A DNA stretch of 64,000 bases from Gigaspora rosea. Taxonomy: Eukaryota > Glomeromycota > Glomeromycetes > Diversisporales > Gigasporaceae. The position numbers were made by a program, and so were the translations under genes. Under the pieces are notes generated by a model, which saw only the letters and a program-made list of their open reading frames with translations, ran no database searches and had not been told where the DNA came from. Where the stretch lies: positions 1 through 64,000 of the forward strand of contig QKWP01000251.1 in the NCBI GenBank assembly GCA_003550325.1, in the 5' to 3' direction. Shown here piece by piece: positions 1 through 8,950 of this stretch (positions are counted from its first letter, which is position 1; each line of letters opens with the position of its first letter).

Positions 1-86
1 CTGTTATATATACCATTTTGTTGGGAAGGTGTTGTGCCTTCACGTTTATCAGTTGAGGTTTCTGGAGTTCCAGCGTTAGTTGCCAT
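1..86 (-). CDS. N-terminus of an unknown small protein, cut by the window edge
   Basis: An ATG at 86-84 opens a minus-strand frame that stays open for 28 codons to position 1. The visible residues are polar and rich in Thr, Ser and Gln. It is the last visible member of the minus-strand run that includes the DDE transposase, and it follows the previous frame by 28 nt. Real coding status is inferred only from this packing; the product is unknown. Confidence 0.35.
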   Translation of the reverse strand, partial: MATNAGTPETSTDKREGTTPSQQNGIYN

Positions 87-114
87 TTTAAGTTTTCGTC
101 AATTAGTTTTTGAA

Positions 115-381
115 TTAATCTTTGTCCGTCAAGTTTTTTTGAATTTTAAGAAGTTCTTTTATTTCCTTTCTTTGACTTTGAGTTGGTCCCAAATATTCTT
201 TCCAACTACTGATTATTTTGATTAATGTTTCACAAAGGTCCCAATGGTTGATTGGTCTGATTTCTTTAGGAAGTTTATATCCTAATATTTGTTCTACTTA
301 TTCTATCTTTGCTTCAAAACTTAGAGAATGGTATACGTTTTTATTCCAATGTTCAATATAGTAACTTTGTTCTTGACTCAT
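115..381 (-). pseudogene. Small helical ORF with one in-frame TAA (unknown)
   Basis: The ATG at 381-379 overlaps the TGA of the preceding frame as ATGA. The frame runs 88 codons to a TAA at 117-115, broken only by a TAA at 300-298 after residue 27. The composition is Lys/Glu/Gln-rich and looks helical, with aromatic residues near the start. A single C-to-T change (CAA to TAA) would explain the internal stop. The tight overlap with its neighbour suggests a former real gene in a polycistronic run. I recognise no family. Confidence 0.4.
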
Positions 382-685
382 CTAAGTTGTCTTTCAACTT
401 CTTGCAATAGTAGACTCAGTCCTAGTGTAGTTTGCGCACTTTTGATTTTATTTGTTATTCTTAATGCTTCTTCAAGAAAGGTTATTTCCTTTATGGGGTC
501 GTTATCCTGAAGGACTTTTTGGTACTGATATAAAGTTTCTAATAAGGTGTTTCTTGTGGGGTTTGGTAGTGCAGTAGTAATTTCTTCTAATCCTAATAAT
601 ACTTGAGTTACTTCAATTTTTACTTTTTTGAGAAAGTATCTTAGTTTAGAAGTTCTTTTTTATTATTATTATTTTGTTGTTCCAT
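378..685 (-). pseudogene. Small helical ORF with a frameshift in an A-run (unknown)
   Basis: An ATG at 685-683 starts an Asn/Lys/Gln-rich stretch, but its own frame soon reaches TAA. A second frame opens in the adjacent A-rich run near 660 and continues about 94 codons to TGA at 380-378. That part is Leu/Glu/Thr-rich and looks like a helical protein. Together they read as one gene of roughly 105 residues with a one-base slip in a homopolymer. The slip could be a sequencing error, a real mutation or programmed slippage. No family recognised. Confidence 0.4.
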
Positions 686-721
686 TGAATGGTGAGTTGA
701 AGCGAATCATTTTGGGGTTCT

Positions 722-859
722 TTAAATACTTTCAGGGTTATTTACTTTGTAACCAGTTTTTGTTCTCGCCCCTAAATTCTAAGATTCTAAAATTTCATTT
801 TGAAGATTATCTTGAGTGTTTACTTCTTCTAAATCTTCAATTAATAATTCATTTTTCAT
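722..859 (-). pseudogene. Very small acidic ORF after the transposase, one in-frame TAG
   Basis: The start codon overlaps the transposase stop by one base (TAATG at 861-857). It encodes 26 acidic, Leu/Glu/Asn-rich residues, a TAG at 781-779, then 18 more codons to TAA at 724-722. The start/stop overlap is the best sign that this was a translated member of the run. The TAG is one transition from CAG. Function unknown. Confidence 0.35.
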
Positions 860-1734
860 TACTCAATCATTGCTTCCCACAGATCATTGTTTTTTCTACG
901 CCAAATGTATTCCCAAAGATATGATTCAATCTTATCTTCAGTTCTGTTTCTGAATGGTATGACTATTTTTATCCCGAGCCAGTTGGCTTCTATGGTGTTT
1001 GTGTGGACTCCTGTTTCAGGGTCTACAAAGTATTCGGAATGGTTTACAGTCTTATGATCAAATCCTAACGTTGATGTTATATTTACATAAGATTTGAAAC
1101 AATCTGAATAAATAATTGATCCTTCTCCAATATTATCTTTGATCAATTGTAACAATGTTGATTCTTTCTTATCAGATATTGTTGTAACAAATATTTTGCG
1201 TTCTTTTGTTCTTTCAACTGCTCCAAATACCCAAGCCCCTTTCACGGGTCTTTCGCGATGGTATTTGTTTCGCCCTATTTTGGATTCATCTAATTCAACA
1301 ATGATTCCGGGTCCTCCTATCTTTTGTTTACAGAGTTGAACTTGTGATCCAACAAGATTTCTAATATTGTTGACGTGATACGTGATTACGTTTGACGCGG
1401 TATTAGTGTAAATTGATATTGATGTCATGGGTACTTTTAGTAACCATAAATAGTATATCTCGATTACTCTATTTACGGGTAATCTGGCGTTTTCAAACCA
1501 TGAGTTGGTAAATATTGACTGTGTTTTTCTACAATTCCTGTTGTTACAAATAAACATTTTGGCGTTTTTCTTATCAATTTTCATTAATTTGTTACATTTT
1601 GGACAATTTAATTCATTATAGATTATCCCTGTTGCTTGTAAATATTCGATACATTCCAATTCTTCTTCTAAAATTCCTTTAATTTCGTATCTAGCGGGTA
1701 TTCCGCGGTTCTTTGTCTTTATCTCAGTTGTCAT
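859..1734 (-). CDS. IS1595/ISXO2-type (Merlin-like) DDE transposase
   Basis: This intact 291-residue ORF has the layout of IS1595/ISXO2-like transposases, known in eukaryotes as Merlin. Such enzymes cut and join DNA ends with a DDE RNase H fold. An N-terminal zinc ribbon has Cys pairs at about residues 44/47 and 63/68. The probable catalytic residues are Asp149 (in VELDESKIG), Asp211 (IIYSDCFKSY) and Glu249 (HTNTIEANW). The start is the first ATG, 15 nt after the preceding 45-residue ORF, and the stop overlaps the next ORF. No terminal inverted repeats were found next to it, so it sits inside a larger gene run and is not an evident stand-alone Merlin copy. Its neighbourhood downstream of an integrase-less retroelement is unusual. 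The family call is confident; activity is not shown. Confidence 0.85.
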   Translation of the reverse strand: MTTEIKTKNRGIPARYEIKGILEEELECIEYLQATGIIYNELNCPKCNKLMKIDKKNAKMFICNNRNCRKTQSIFTNSWFENARLPVNRVIEIYYLWLLKVPMTSISIYTNTASNVITYHVNNIRNLVGSQVQLCKQKIGGPGIIVELDESKIGRNKYHRERPVKGAWVFGAVERTKERKIFVTTISDKKESTLLQLIKDNIGEGSIIYSDCFKSYVNITSTLGFDHKTVNHSEYFVDPETGVHTNTIEANWLGIKIVIPFRNRTEDKIESYLWEYIWRRKNNDLWEAMIE

Positions 1735-1748
1735 TTTCCCATGAATTT

Positions 1749-1886
1749 TTAATTATCGTTTTCATTGATGTAATCATAAGGTGGTGTTCCTTGCTGTAAT
1801 TCAAGTTCTAATTCTGCTACAATTCTTGTAAGAAATTGTGCACTAAAAAGTATCAACTCTTCATACGCTGTGAGAGTTTCAATCAT
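1749..1886 (-). CDS. Small protein (45 residues) upstream of the transposase
   Basis: ATG at 1886-1884 and TAA at 1751-1749 enclose 45 codons, ending 14 nt before the transposase start. The product is acidic, with a hydrophobic helix-like first half (Leu, Ile, Phe) and a polar tail ending Asn-Asp-Asn. The start faces the plus-strand ORF starting at 2026, leaving about 140 nt between divergent starts that may hold promoters. Function unknown. Support rests on spacing and length only. Confidence 0.4.
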   Translation of the reverse strand: MIETLTAYEELILFSAQFLTRIVAELELELQQGTPPYDYINENDN

Positions 1887-2025
1887 TATTTAAAGAGGTG
1901 TTTTTCTACGTGTTTCCCTTATGCTTTTTGCATTTTGTTTTGATCCTTTTTATCTTATATTTATACCTTTTGACTATTACTATTTTTAGCCTTTTCATTC
2001 CACTTTATCATTTTCCTTTTTCAAT

Positions 2026-2886
2026 ATGTCCAATAATTTTGGCGATGATTATTCGTCTGAAAATGATGAAACTTTTTCGGAGGTTGACAATTCTGAATTC
2101 CTTGACGGTCTTCCTGGCTTTCATGTCTTAGATTATCAATCTTATCCTTCAGATTCTCTTATGCGTAAAATGCATTTTTATGTGAATCCTGATCTCAAGA
2201 CAGTTTGGATCTCTTATCCTTTGGCTCGTTTCCTTCATTGGTTTTATGGAGATGCCTCTCATATTAATATTGTAGTTAATAGAGTTGTTAATTCTCTTCT
2301 GGATGAGGAGGGTTTTACCCTTCTCCGTTCTTCTCAATTTTCTTGGTTCCTTTATAGTAATAACATCCTTAACGATGCTGATTATAGGGATGTAATCCGC
2401 GAGCATGGTTGTAATCCTGATGATCCTAATTTTTCTCTAAAAGCTTTTCTTGAGGAAACTATTGATCTCGAGCTTTCCTCTGGTGATGATGTTTATGATC
2501 CTGAAGTTGAGAGAGAAGATGGTTATAAGGAATGGGAATCCAGTCCCTTTCTAGACCTTACTCCAATTGAGGTAGAGATTTTAAATTTCTATAAAGGTTA
2601 TTCCTCTGATGATTCAATGGTTACTAAATCTAGTGAGATTTCTTGCGAATATTTTGATGGTACAAGTATTTACGCTCTTTATTATTTAAAGGATTATCTC
2701 AATGGCATTAAGGTTTCTGCCTCTTCCAGAGTGAATAATTCTGGTAAAGAATTTTCTTTGGATTTTTCTTGGTTAGATAGTCATAAATGTCGTTTTTGTA
2801 ATCATCTTATTTGTAATTGTTGGGCAGGTTATACCCGTAGTGACGAAAACGATGATTTCGATGACTTTGACTATGGTAGTGATTAA
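2026..2886 (+). CDS. Unknown acidic protein with a C-terminal Cys motif, antisense to the run
   Basis: This 286-residue ORF is the only sizeable plus-strand frame in the first 14 kb. The protein is acidic, with Asp/Ser-rich ends and a central hydrophobic/aromatic part. Near the C-terminus a Cys-X2-Cys...Cys-X-Cys pattern (CRFCNHLICNCW) could bind zinc, followed by a Gly/Asp-rich tail. Its 3' end overlaps the RNase H remnant on the other strand by 80 bp. Codons favour T at third positions, matching the T-rich plus strand of the whole block. I recognise no family. The length and lack of stops in this AT-rich sequence argue that it is real; a host gene fragment is the alternative. Confidence 0.6.
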   Translation: MSNNFGDDYSSENDETFSEVDNSEFLDGLPGFHVLDYQSYPSDSLMRKMHFYVNPDLKTVWISYPLARFLHWFYGDASHINIVVNRVVNSLLDEEGFTLLRSSQFSWFLYSNNILNDADYRDVIREHGCNPDDPNFSLKAFLEETIDLELSSGDDVYDPEVEREDGYKEWESSPFLDLTPIEVEILNFYKGYSSDDSMVTKSSEISCEYFDGTSIYALYYLKDYLNGIKVSASSRVNNSGKEFSLDFSWLDSHKCRFCNHLICNCWAGYTRSDENDDFDDFDYGSD

Positions 2887-3497
2887 CTATTATAATCTCT
2901 TTTTCTTTTTTCATTACTTCTTGTATTATTTCGTCTGTTGTTTTACTCTTATCATCAATATGTTTATTTGCTATTCTTGATAATAAATCAGCTGCTTTGT
3001 TTTCAGCTCCTTCAATTCTGTGAATTTCGAAATCAAATTCTAACATTCTATAAATCCGGTTTTCAATGATTCTACTTGTACTTTTACTTTTCTTGTTTGC
3101 TGAGATGCCCATTGCATTTGTATAAATATGTATTTTCTGATTTCCAATATAATGTCTCCATTGTTCCAGAAACGTAATATTGTATACATTTCTCTTTGTG
3201 TTGCAGGCCAATTTTGTTGGCTTGCGTTTAATCCATGTGAGCCATTTCTATAATTCGTCTTGTTGCTTTAGGCGGTTTAGAATAGTCTTTTTGTAGTTCT
3301 TCCTTTAAGAGTTCTTTCCGAGATAACATATCTTTTACTTTGTAATGTTCTCGATTTTTATCTTCTTGATAAAGTATTGCTCCAATTCCATGTTGTGAAG
3401 CATCACATTCCATAAAGAATGGTTTGTTAGGATCTGGGAATGATAAATACATGATTCGTTTCACCTCTACTTTTAATGTATCAATGCTTTTTGACAT
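2807..3497 (-). pseudogene. RNase H domain of the retroelement pol, several frameshifts
   Basis: The first piece (3497-3228) carries the Ty3-type RNase H start, with an acidic DASQHGIGA motif. A middle piece with the usual NW..T.RE motif lies in a third frame near 3233-3185. The last piece (3211-2807) has the WRHYIGN, IYTN and C-terminal N..AD.LSR motifs of the family. At least three frame changes are needed to join them, including one at the junction with the RT frame. The domain would remove RNA from RNA-DNA hybrids, but here it is broken and presumably inactive. No integrase motif follows it. Confidence 0.75.
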
Positions 3498-4876
3498 TCT
3501 TTAGTCCATTTGAAATCTTTGTTTCCCGTTAATTCATATAACGGTGCTGCTATATCCGCAAAATTCAGGATATATGGTCTAAAATAATTCATAAATCCCA
3601 TAAATGCTTGTACTTCTTTTTTATTAGTTGGTTCAACCTTTTGATCTATTAATGCAGATTTCATTGCGTTTTTGTAGATTTTTCCATATGATACTTTGAA
3701 ATTTAATATAGTCGTTTCTTTGACCAAAAATTCGCATTTGCTTGGTTTTAGCTTCAAGCCCCCAATTTTGAGCTTTGCTAAAGTCCACTTTAGACGATTT
3801 TTCATTTGCTCAGGCGAATTTGCTACGACTGTTAAGTCATCCATGTATATTTTTATCCAATCTTTTTCTCCTAATAGTTTATTCATTTCTCCTATCAGGT
3901 ATGCTGGTGCTGTGGTTATCCCAAAGGGTAGCCTTTTCCATAGGAAGATTCCAAATCTTCCAAATCTACTTGCAGTATATTTCTGCGATTTAGGGTGTAT
4001 ATTCAGCTGCCAATAAGCTGATTTTAAGTCCATTGTTGTATAATATTTGTGTCGAGATATGTCTTGTAGGAATTGTTGTACATTAGGTAATGGTTGCTTA
4101 AACTTTAATAAGTGTTTATTAAGCCTTCTATAGTCTATTACTATAGCTTTTCTTCCATCTTTTTTAGTTATTATCTGTACATTACTTGCCCATTCACTAT
4201 TTCCTGGATATATTACGTCATTTTTGACTAAGTCTTCCATTAGTTCTTTAATAGTTTTTTCCTCTTCTGGAGTATATTTTCTTACTCCTTGATTTTTGTC
4301 ATTAAGAGGTATATCTGAATCTGGTTTATTTGTTTCTAATACGATATCAGCTATGATACTATTTACATGAGTTCCTTGTTCTTGTTTTTCTCTAAACTCA
4401 TTTACATGTTCTGTTAGTAAATCTCCAAGTATTTTCCATACTTCTGTTCCACATCTTTCTTTAAGTATCTTGATACATTCCTTTTCGGTTTCTGTTATTT
4501 CATTTAGTGTGAGGTATTCTGATGTATCCGCATATAGTTCTAGATTTCCAATATGTTCATTTTTACTTATTTTTAAATCTCGTGCAGAGACATTCATTAT
4601 GATGATTCTTTCCCCATTTGGTAGCCCTGGCTGGATTGCTATTCCCTTTTCAGCCATTCGTAGTGAGGTTCCTACTATTACTTTTGTTTGATTACATGGT
4701 TGTATTTGTACACTTTGCATAGTATATGCTGGTATAGTAATCTTTTCATTACTATATATTTTTCCTTTTTTGTTTTCTTGAATAATAGTTGGTATTATTC
4801 TTTTCTTTTGTAGTTTATGTAAGTGATTGAGTCGAATATATAAAGTACTTTCTAATTTAACATAATCTTGATCATT
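3473..4876 (-). pseudogene. Ty3-type reverse transcriptase region of pol
   Basis: The first ATG (4720) gives 415 residues, but the frame is open upstream to 4876, directly after an in-frame TAA at 4879-4877. RT motifs are complete: TTMDLKSAYWQ (first catalytic Asp, about residue 231), LPFGITTAP and IYMDDL (about 291-296), with thumb and connection motifs after. The N-terminal part resembles the linker between protease and RT in Ty3-type pol. The C-terminus ends in FKW.KECQKA, where the family runs straight into RNase H; here a frame change interrupts. The RT core itself has no stop, so it looks young or conserved. It copies element RNA into DNA in this family. Confidence 0.85.
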
Positions 4877-5206
4877 TTATGTTTGATAATCATCTTCAGT
4901 GTATCCATATCTTTCTTGATTTTCTAGATTTTCTTTATTGGCTTGTTCTATTGCTTCATCAAGTTCTTCTTCATTTATCGATTTGTTTACGGAATAATGA
5001 TCATCATTATCATTTCCATATATTTCATTAAATAATGGTAATCTATCTGGTTCCCATGTATATGTTGTTCTTGTTTTTCCTTTCCAGGTTTCTGTTACTG
5101 GTATTTTTCGATATAGTTGATTATCTTCCATTTTGGTTGTAGGAGTTGTTGGATTATTACTGCTTTCGCCAATTCCTCCTTGCTCTTCTTCTATTAGTCT
5201 GTCAAC
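4877..5206 (-). pseudogene. Pol linker segment between two in-frame TAA codons
   Basis: The frame is the same as the RT frame and the preceding linker, bounded by TAA codons at 5209-5207 and 4879-4877. An internal ATG at 5131 gives 84 residues. The sequence is polar and charged with a WEPD aromatic patch. It has no recognisable domain. Because it shares frame with both neighbours, I read it as part of one pol polyprotein interrupted by two stops, not as a separate gene. Confidence 0.55.
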
Positions 5207-5887
5207 TTAATTGATAGCGTCTTCTTCTTCTTGGCTCCTTTTTGAGCTTGTGGTTTTAATACTTGGTGTACTTGGTGTAGTGTAATCATAGTTTTGAGTT
5301 CTTCTATGCTTATTATTACTAAAATCTTCGATTTCATTCAGAATTTCTCGTCTGAATGATTTTGGTATTTCTGGTGTTGATGATCTACTATGTTTTCTAT
5401 TGTAATAGTTTGAACTTTCATTATAATTTATTGGAGTATATGGTCTTTCATTTTCCTGTTTCCAGTCTGGATTAAGACGTGATGGTGTTGTTGGTCTTGA
5501 GCTTTGTACTGAGGATCCCCTTCCCCATGGTATTAAGCTTTTCCCTGTTTCATTAGCATTTCCTAATGCTTTGATTATTGGATTCTTTTGAGGTGATGTG
5601 GTTTTCAGCATTTGATTATTTCGTTTTGACATTTGTGATAATCTCTCATCATCATAAATGTTATCATTATCTGTTGGTGATATGGGTATTCCTACTACCT
5701 CATTTTCTTTTTTAAACTGAGGATCTCTTGGTATGTTATATTTGTCATATGGTTTGTATGTAACTCTTCCAGTTTCATCTGGTTCTAATCGTATTGGTTT
5801 ATTTTTCTCTCTGATTGGATGTCTGTTGTTGAAGCATTTTATCAATATCTTTGGCATCATACATAGTATCTGCACAAAGAATATCAT
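5207..5887 (-). pseudogene. Ser/Pro/Asn-rich pol linker segment
   Basis: This 226-codon frame overlaps the end of the endonuclease IV-like frame by about 90 nt and is reached from it by a +1 shift. The first 20 or so residues are probably not used. The remainder is low-complexity, with many Ser-Thr-Pro and Arg/Lys clusters (for example TTPSTPSIKTTSS), suggesting a disordered tether. It ends at TAA 5209-5207, after which the same frame continues. No family recognised. Confidence 0.5.
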
Positions 5888-7571
5888 AAAATTCTATCCT
5901 TTTATTACGTATTTTTTGTTTTGTTTTATCATTTTCGCAGTATGTTTCTGCTTCGGCAAGTTTTGCCATTATTTCTCTTTGCTCTATTTCTTCCATACTT
6001 TTGAATTCTAATGCCTGAATTCCTAGTGCTCCTTCAATATCTGTTGTATATGCCTCATGCAACTCTTCTAGTTCTTTTCGATTTGCATAGAGTGTTGCAT
6101 TATTTGCTTTATCCATTTCTAATAGATATTTATATATGTATTCTCGTCTATTTTCTGCGAGTTCTGCATCATTTCCTATAGGTTTTACATCTGCAAATTT
6201 CTTTAATTTGTCTTCTATTTCTTCTTCAGTTAATCCATCTACATATCCATATTTGTTGTTGAGCATTTCAATTCTTTCTTTAAGCTTTCTGAACGTTCTA
6301 TCGATTTTCTCATCTTTTACAATGTTTCCTGAAGATATGGCTATATCTAATCTTTTTAATTTTGATCTTACTGTTTGTCCCATTAGTTGTTTATTGGGTT
6401 TAATTTCTTCTAGTCTTTCAGGTTCTTTACCCTTTTTACTTCCTTTTTTAGGTGGTAATATTTGATTAAGTGTTTCATTCATTTGTTTGAATACGTTCTC
6501 TTTATGGATTTCGTTTAATTTTTTCTTTCCTTGATTAGCAGGTCTTTCATTTTCTGCTTTAAAGGTTGTTCTTTGTAATTGTTCTGCAAGTTCGACAATA
6601 TCTTCATCTTCAAATTTGTATCCCATAGGTATTGCAGGTATATATTCTTCTCCTTGCTTTTGCAAGTCTTTAGATTGTTCTTTGTCTTTTTCCTTAGACC
6701 ATTCTTTTGAACGTTTATCTCCTTCTAGGAGATCGTCTGCGTATTCCCTTAGTTTCATTACTTCATGTATTTGTGCAATTTGATCAGATAATTCTATATT
6801 TGGTGTTTCAAGTACTACAGCACAGACCTCTTTATGCTGCATTATAGATTTAAATACGTCTTGCGTTAAAGTAGCTGTTGGATCCAGTATATGCGCATGT
6901 TTATCCATTCCTCTCCCAAATATTGCTTCTTGGGGATTGTTGTTTATATGTGCTAGCATTATTTCATTTCCATACATATCTAATGCATTCTGGTATTCGT
7001 GTACACTTTTTCCTTGTCCTGCTGCCCAATAATGTTGGGTATCCCAGCAGATTGCTATTCTTTTTATTATTTTATTCTTGTTCCTATATCGTAACTCTTG
7101 GTTAATACTATTCAAGATATCCATGAGGTCAGCCAATGATGATCCAAAGCAATTTGTACTTGCACTATTTTCTAGTAATATGCCTATATCCAGGCCTTTT
7201 TTCTGTGTCTTTTTTAATATGTAGTTGATGTTTTCTATTACATCCTTTCTTTCTCAATCGAGTTTTGTTCCTAAATGTAGTACTGCCCATTTTATATTCA
7301 TTTTTTCAGCGCGTTTTAGTTCTTGTAATATTCTGGTTATTTTCCAATTGACTTTCTTTTCTCCATTATCATATTTGTATAACGGATCATTTACAAATAA
7401 TCCCATGTTAAAATGTAATACCATTTTTAGTCCTATTTCTTTGTTACCGTCTATAATATTCATATCTTCTATATGATCCAGTTTTCCTTCTTTTACTGAA
7501 TTATTTTCATACTTGAGAAATATTTGTACTATATTAGACTGTGTAATTATTGCAGTTCGTACAATTTCATT
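5799..7571 (-). pseudogene. Endonuclease IV-like (TIM-barrel AP endonuclease) domain of pol plus coiled-coil tail
   Basis: The frame directly continues the retropepsin frame after a TGA (7574-7572) and holds one more TGA at 7256-7254. Before that stop are VLHFN and AVLHLG, after it ILLEN. The next ORF (445 residues from ATG 7136) has CWDTQHYWAAG, LAHINN, DKHAHI and VLETPN. In the AP endonuclease 2 family these positions (H, H, E, D/H, H, D/H, E) are the metal ligands, and all seem kept. The family cuts DNA at abasic sites. From about residue 120 of the ORF onward the chain is Lys/Glu-rich and likely coiled coil, ending TAA at 5801-5799. This domain in a retroelement pol is unusual. The stops may mean decay or readthrough. 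Confidence 0.65.
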
Positions 7572-8717
7572 TCATTGAGAAGATTCTTCTTTTGCTACTT
7601 CTCCAATGGTTACTCCTACTAGTTTATTTCTTTTTTCATTTTCTTTGACTATTTCTTTCAGTCTTTTCAATTGTTTGTCATAAGCTCGTGGTAACAGATT
7701 TTGCACAAAATGTGAATTCCATTTTGGTGAATATTTGATTTCTACCCATTTATTTGCATTTATTGTATTTTCTTTTGTTTTTGTAATAGTGAACTGTACT
7801 TTCTTTTTATGTATGGGAGTGTTTCTAGTTCTTATTTTATTGATTTGTTGATTTGTTAATGTTATAGACTGTATCTCATTACTTTTATCAAGACATTCTG
7901 TTTGATTTGTTTGGATCCGTGTGGGGGTAACTTTTTTAATTACCTTTTGGTCGTCAAATTGTTTATTTGGTTTGGGTTCGGGGTAATCTTTTTCGATTAC
8001 CATGTTGGGCGCCAACGGCAGGTTTTTTTCGCTTTCGACTAAGTCACTAGTTTTTCGAGCAAGGTAACTAGCTGCACGTGATTTTAATGCATTTTGGTCT
8101 TTCACAACCTTTTGTTGGATGATGCTTTTATAGTTTTGTGCTGACATATGAGACTCATCCTCTGTCCCAATATTTTTTAATTTGAGGTTCAAGGTGCGAT
8201 CCGGGTTCCTGTCGTATAACCGGTGTAATAGGTTCGTATATTGTTTTGGTGTGATGTCTTGGTATGATATTGGTTTGCCTTTTATGAGTACTATTTGACT
8301 TTTTCTATCTTTAATTATATCATATCGTGCTTGGTCTACTTCTGACATTAATATGTAGGATTGTTCTTCTTCTATTACTGCTACTTTAATAGTCATTAGA
8401 TAGTTTTCTAGTTGAAATGTTACAGGTATTTTCCCGTAATTTGCTATGCTAATTCCTCCTGGTGTTATTGCAGAGAATTCTGCTTCTTTTGGTATTAGAT
8501 GTAAGAGATTCCATTCTTTTGCAACATTGTATGTCATTACGCTTGAGTTTGCTCCTTCATCAAGAAGTATTTTAATAGGTTTTCCATTCAGTAGTCCTAT
8601 AAATTCATATGCTTTTTTGCCTTTTTCATTTGGTATTAACCATTGCGGCTTTCTTGGAAAATGATATGTTTTGAGAAGATATTTATAGTCCGAGTCGAAT
8701 TGTGCTTTTTGGTACAT
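7572..8717 (-). CDS. Retropepsin-like aspartic protease frame of pol
   Basis: This 381-residue ORF starts at an ATG right after an in-frame TAA (8720-8718). Residues about 48-62 (KILLDEGANSSV) match the retropepsin active-site turn, but with Asp-Glu-Gly in place of Asp-Thr/Ser-Gly. A flap-like stretch and the second-half motif (YILMSEVDQARYDII) follow. Retropepsins act as dimers and cut gag/pol polyproteins. The C-terminal 200 residues are polar and Lys-rich with no domain seen. The ORF ends in TGA 7574-7572, after which the same frame continues into the endonuclease IV-like domain. The Glu in the active-site turn may reduce activity. Confidence 0.65.
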   Translation of the reverse strand: MYQKAQFDSDYKYLLKTYHFPRKPQWLIPNEKGKKAYEFIGLLNGKPIKILLDEGANSSVMTYNVAKEWNLLHLIPKEAEFSAITPGGISIANYGKIPVTFQLENYLMTIKVAVIEEEQSYILMSEVDQARYDIIKDRKSQIVLIKGKPISYQDITPKQYTNLLHRLYDRNPDRTLNLKLKNIGTEDESHMSAQNYKSIIQQKVVKDQNALKSRAASYLARKTSDLVESEKNLPLAPNMVIEKDYPEPKPNKQFDDQKVIKKVTPTRIQTNQTECLDKSNEIQSITLTNQQINKIRTRNTPIHKKKVQFTITKTKENTINANKWVEIKYSPKWNSHFVQNLLPRAYDKQLKRLKEIVKENEKRNKLVGVTIGEVAKEESSQ

Positions 8718-8950
8718 TTAATTTGATAACATTTCTTTGGCAGAGTATTTTTTATATTGGTTTTTAATATTTTCTTTATTAATAATTTTGTTATTAATAC
8801 ATTTAATTTCATTTAATGATATTTTGTTACTTTTGGTAACAGCTTTGATAGTATGGTAATACTCTTTGATACTTAGATTATTTCTACAGCCTTTTGTTTC
8901 GGGATTTGATTCCTGAGTACCTTGCAGGTTCCCTTTTAGAAATAATTTTT
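8718..8950 (-). other. Open stretch between gag and protease in the protease frame
   Basis: The protease frame is open from just after a TAA at 8951-8949 down to the TAA at 8720-8718, without an ATG near its start. It overlaps the last codons of gag, so a -1 shift there would extend gag by about 75 residues. The product would be Lys/Asn-rich. I see no good slippery heptamer. It may be spacer or the relic of a gag-pro junction. Confidence 0.3.

Noticed and set aside
859..1734. Bacterial contamination suggested by an IS1595-like transposase
   Set aside because: The surrounding composition matches the fungal block, the same strand carries a Ty3-type pol, and Merlin-type relatives are known in eukaryotes.
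7254..8717. Alternative genetic code with UGA as Trp
   Set aside because: Nearby ORFs use TGG for Trp, some end properly in TGA, and TAA and TAG also interrupt frames. Decay or readthrough is simpler.
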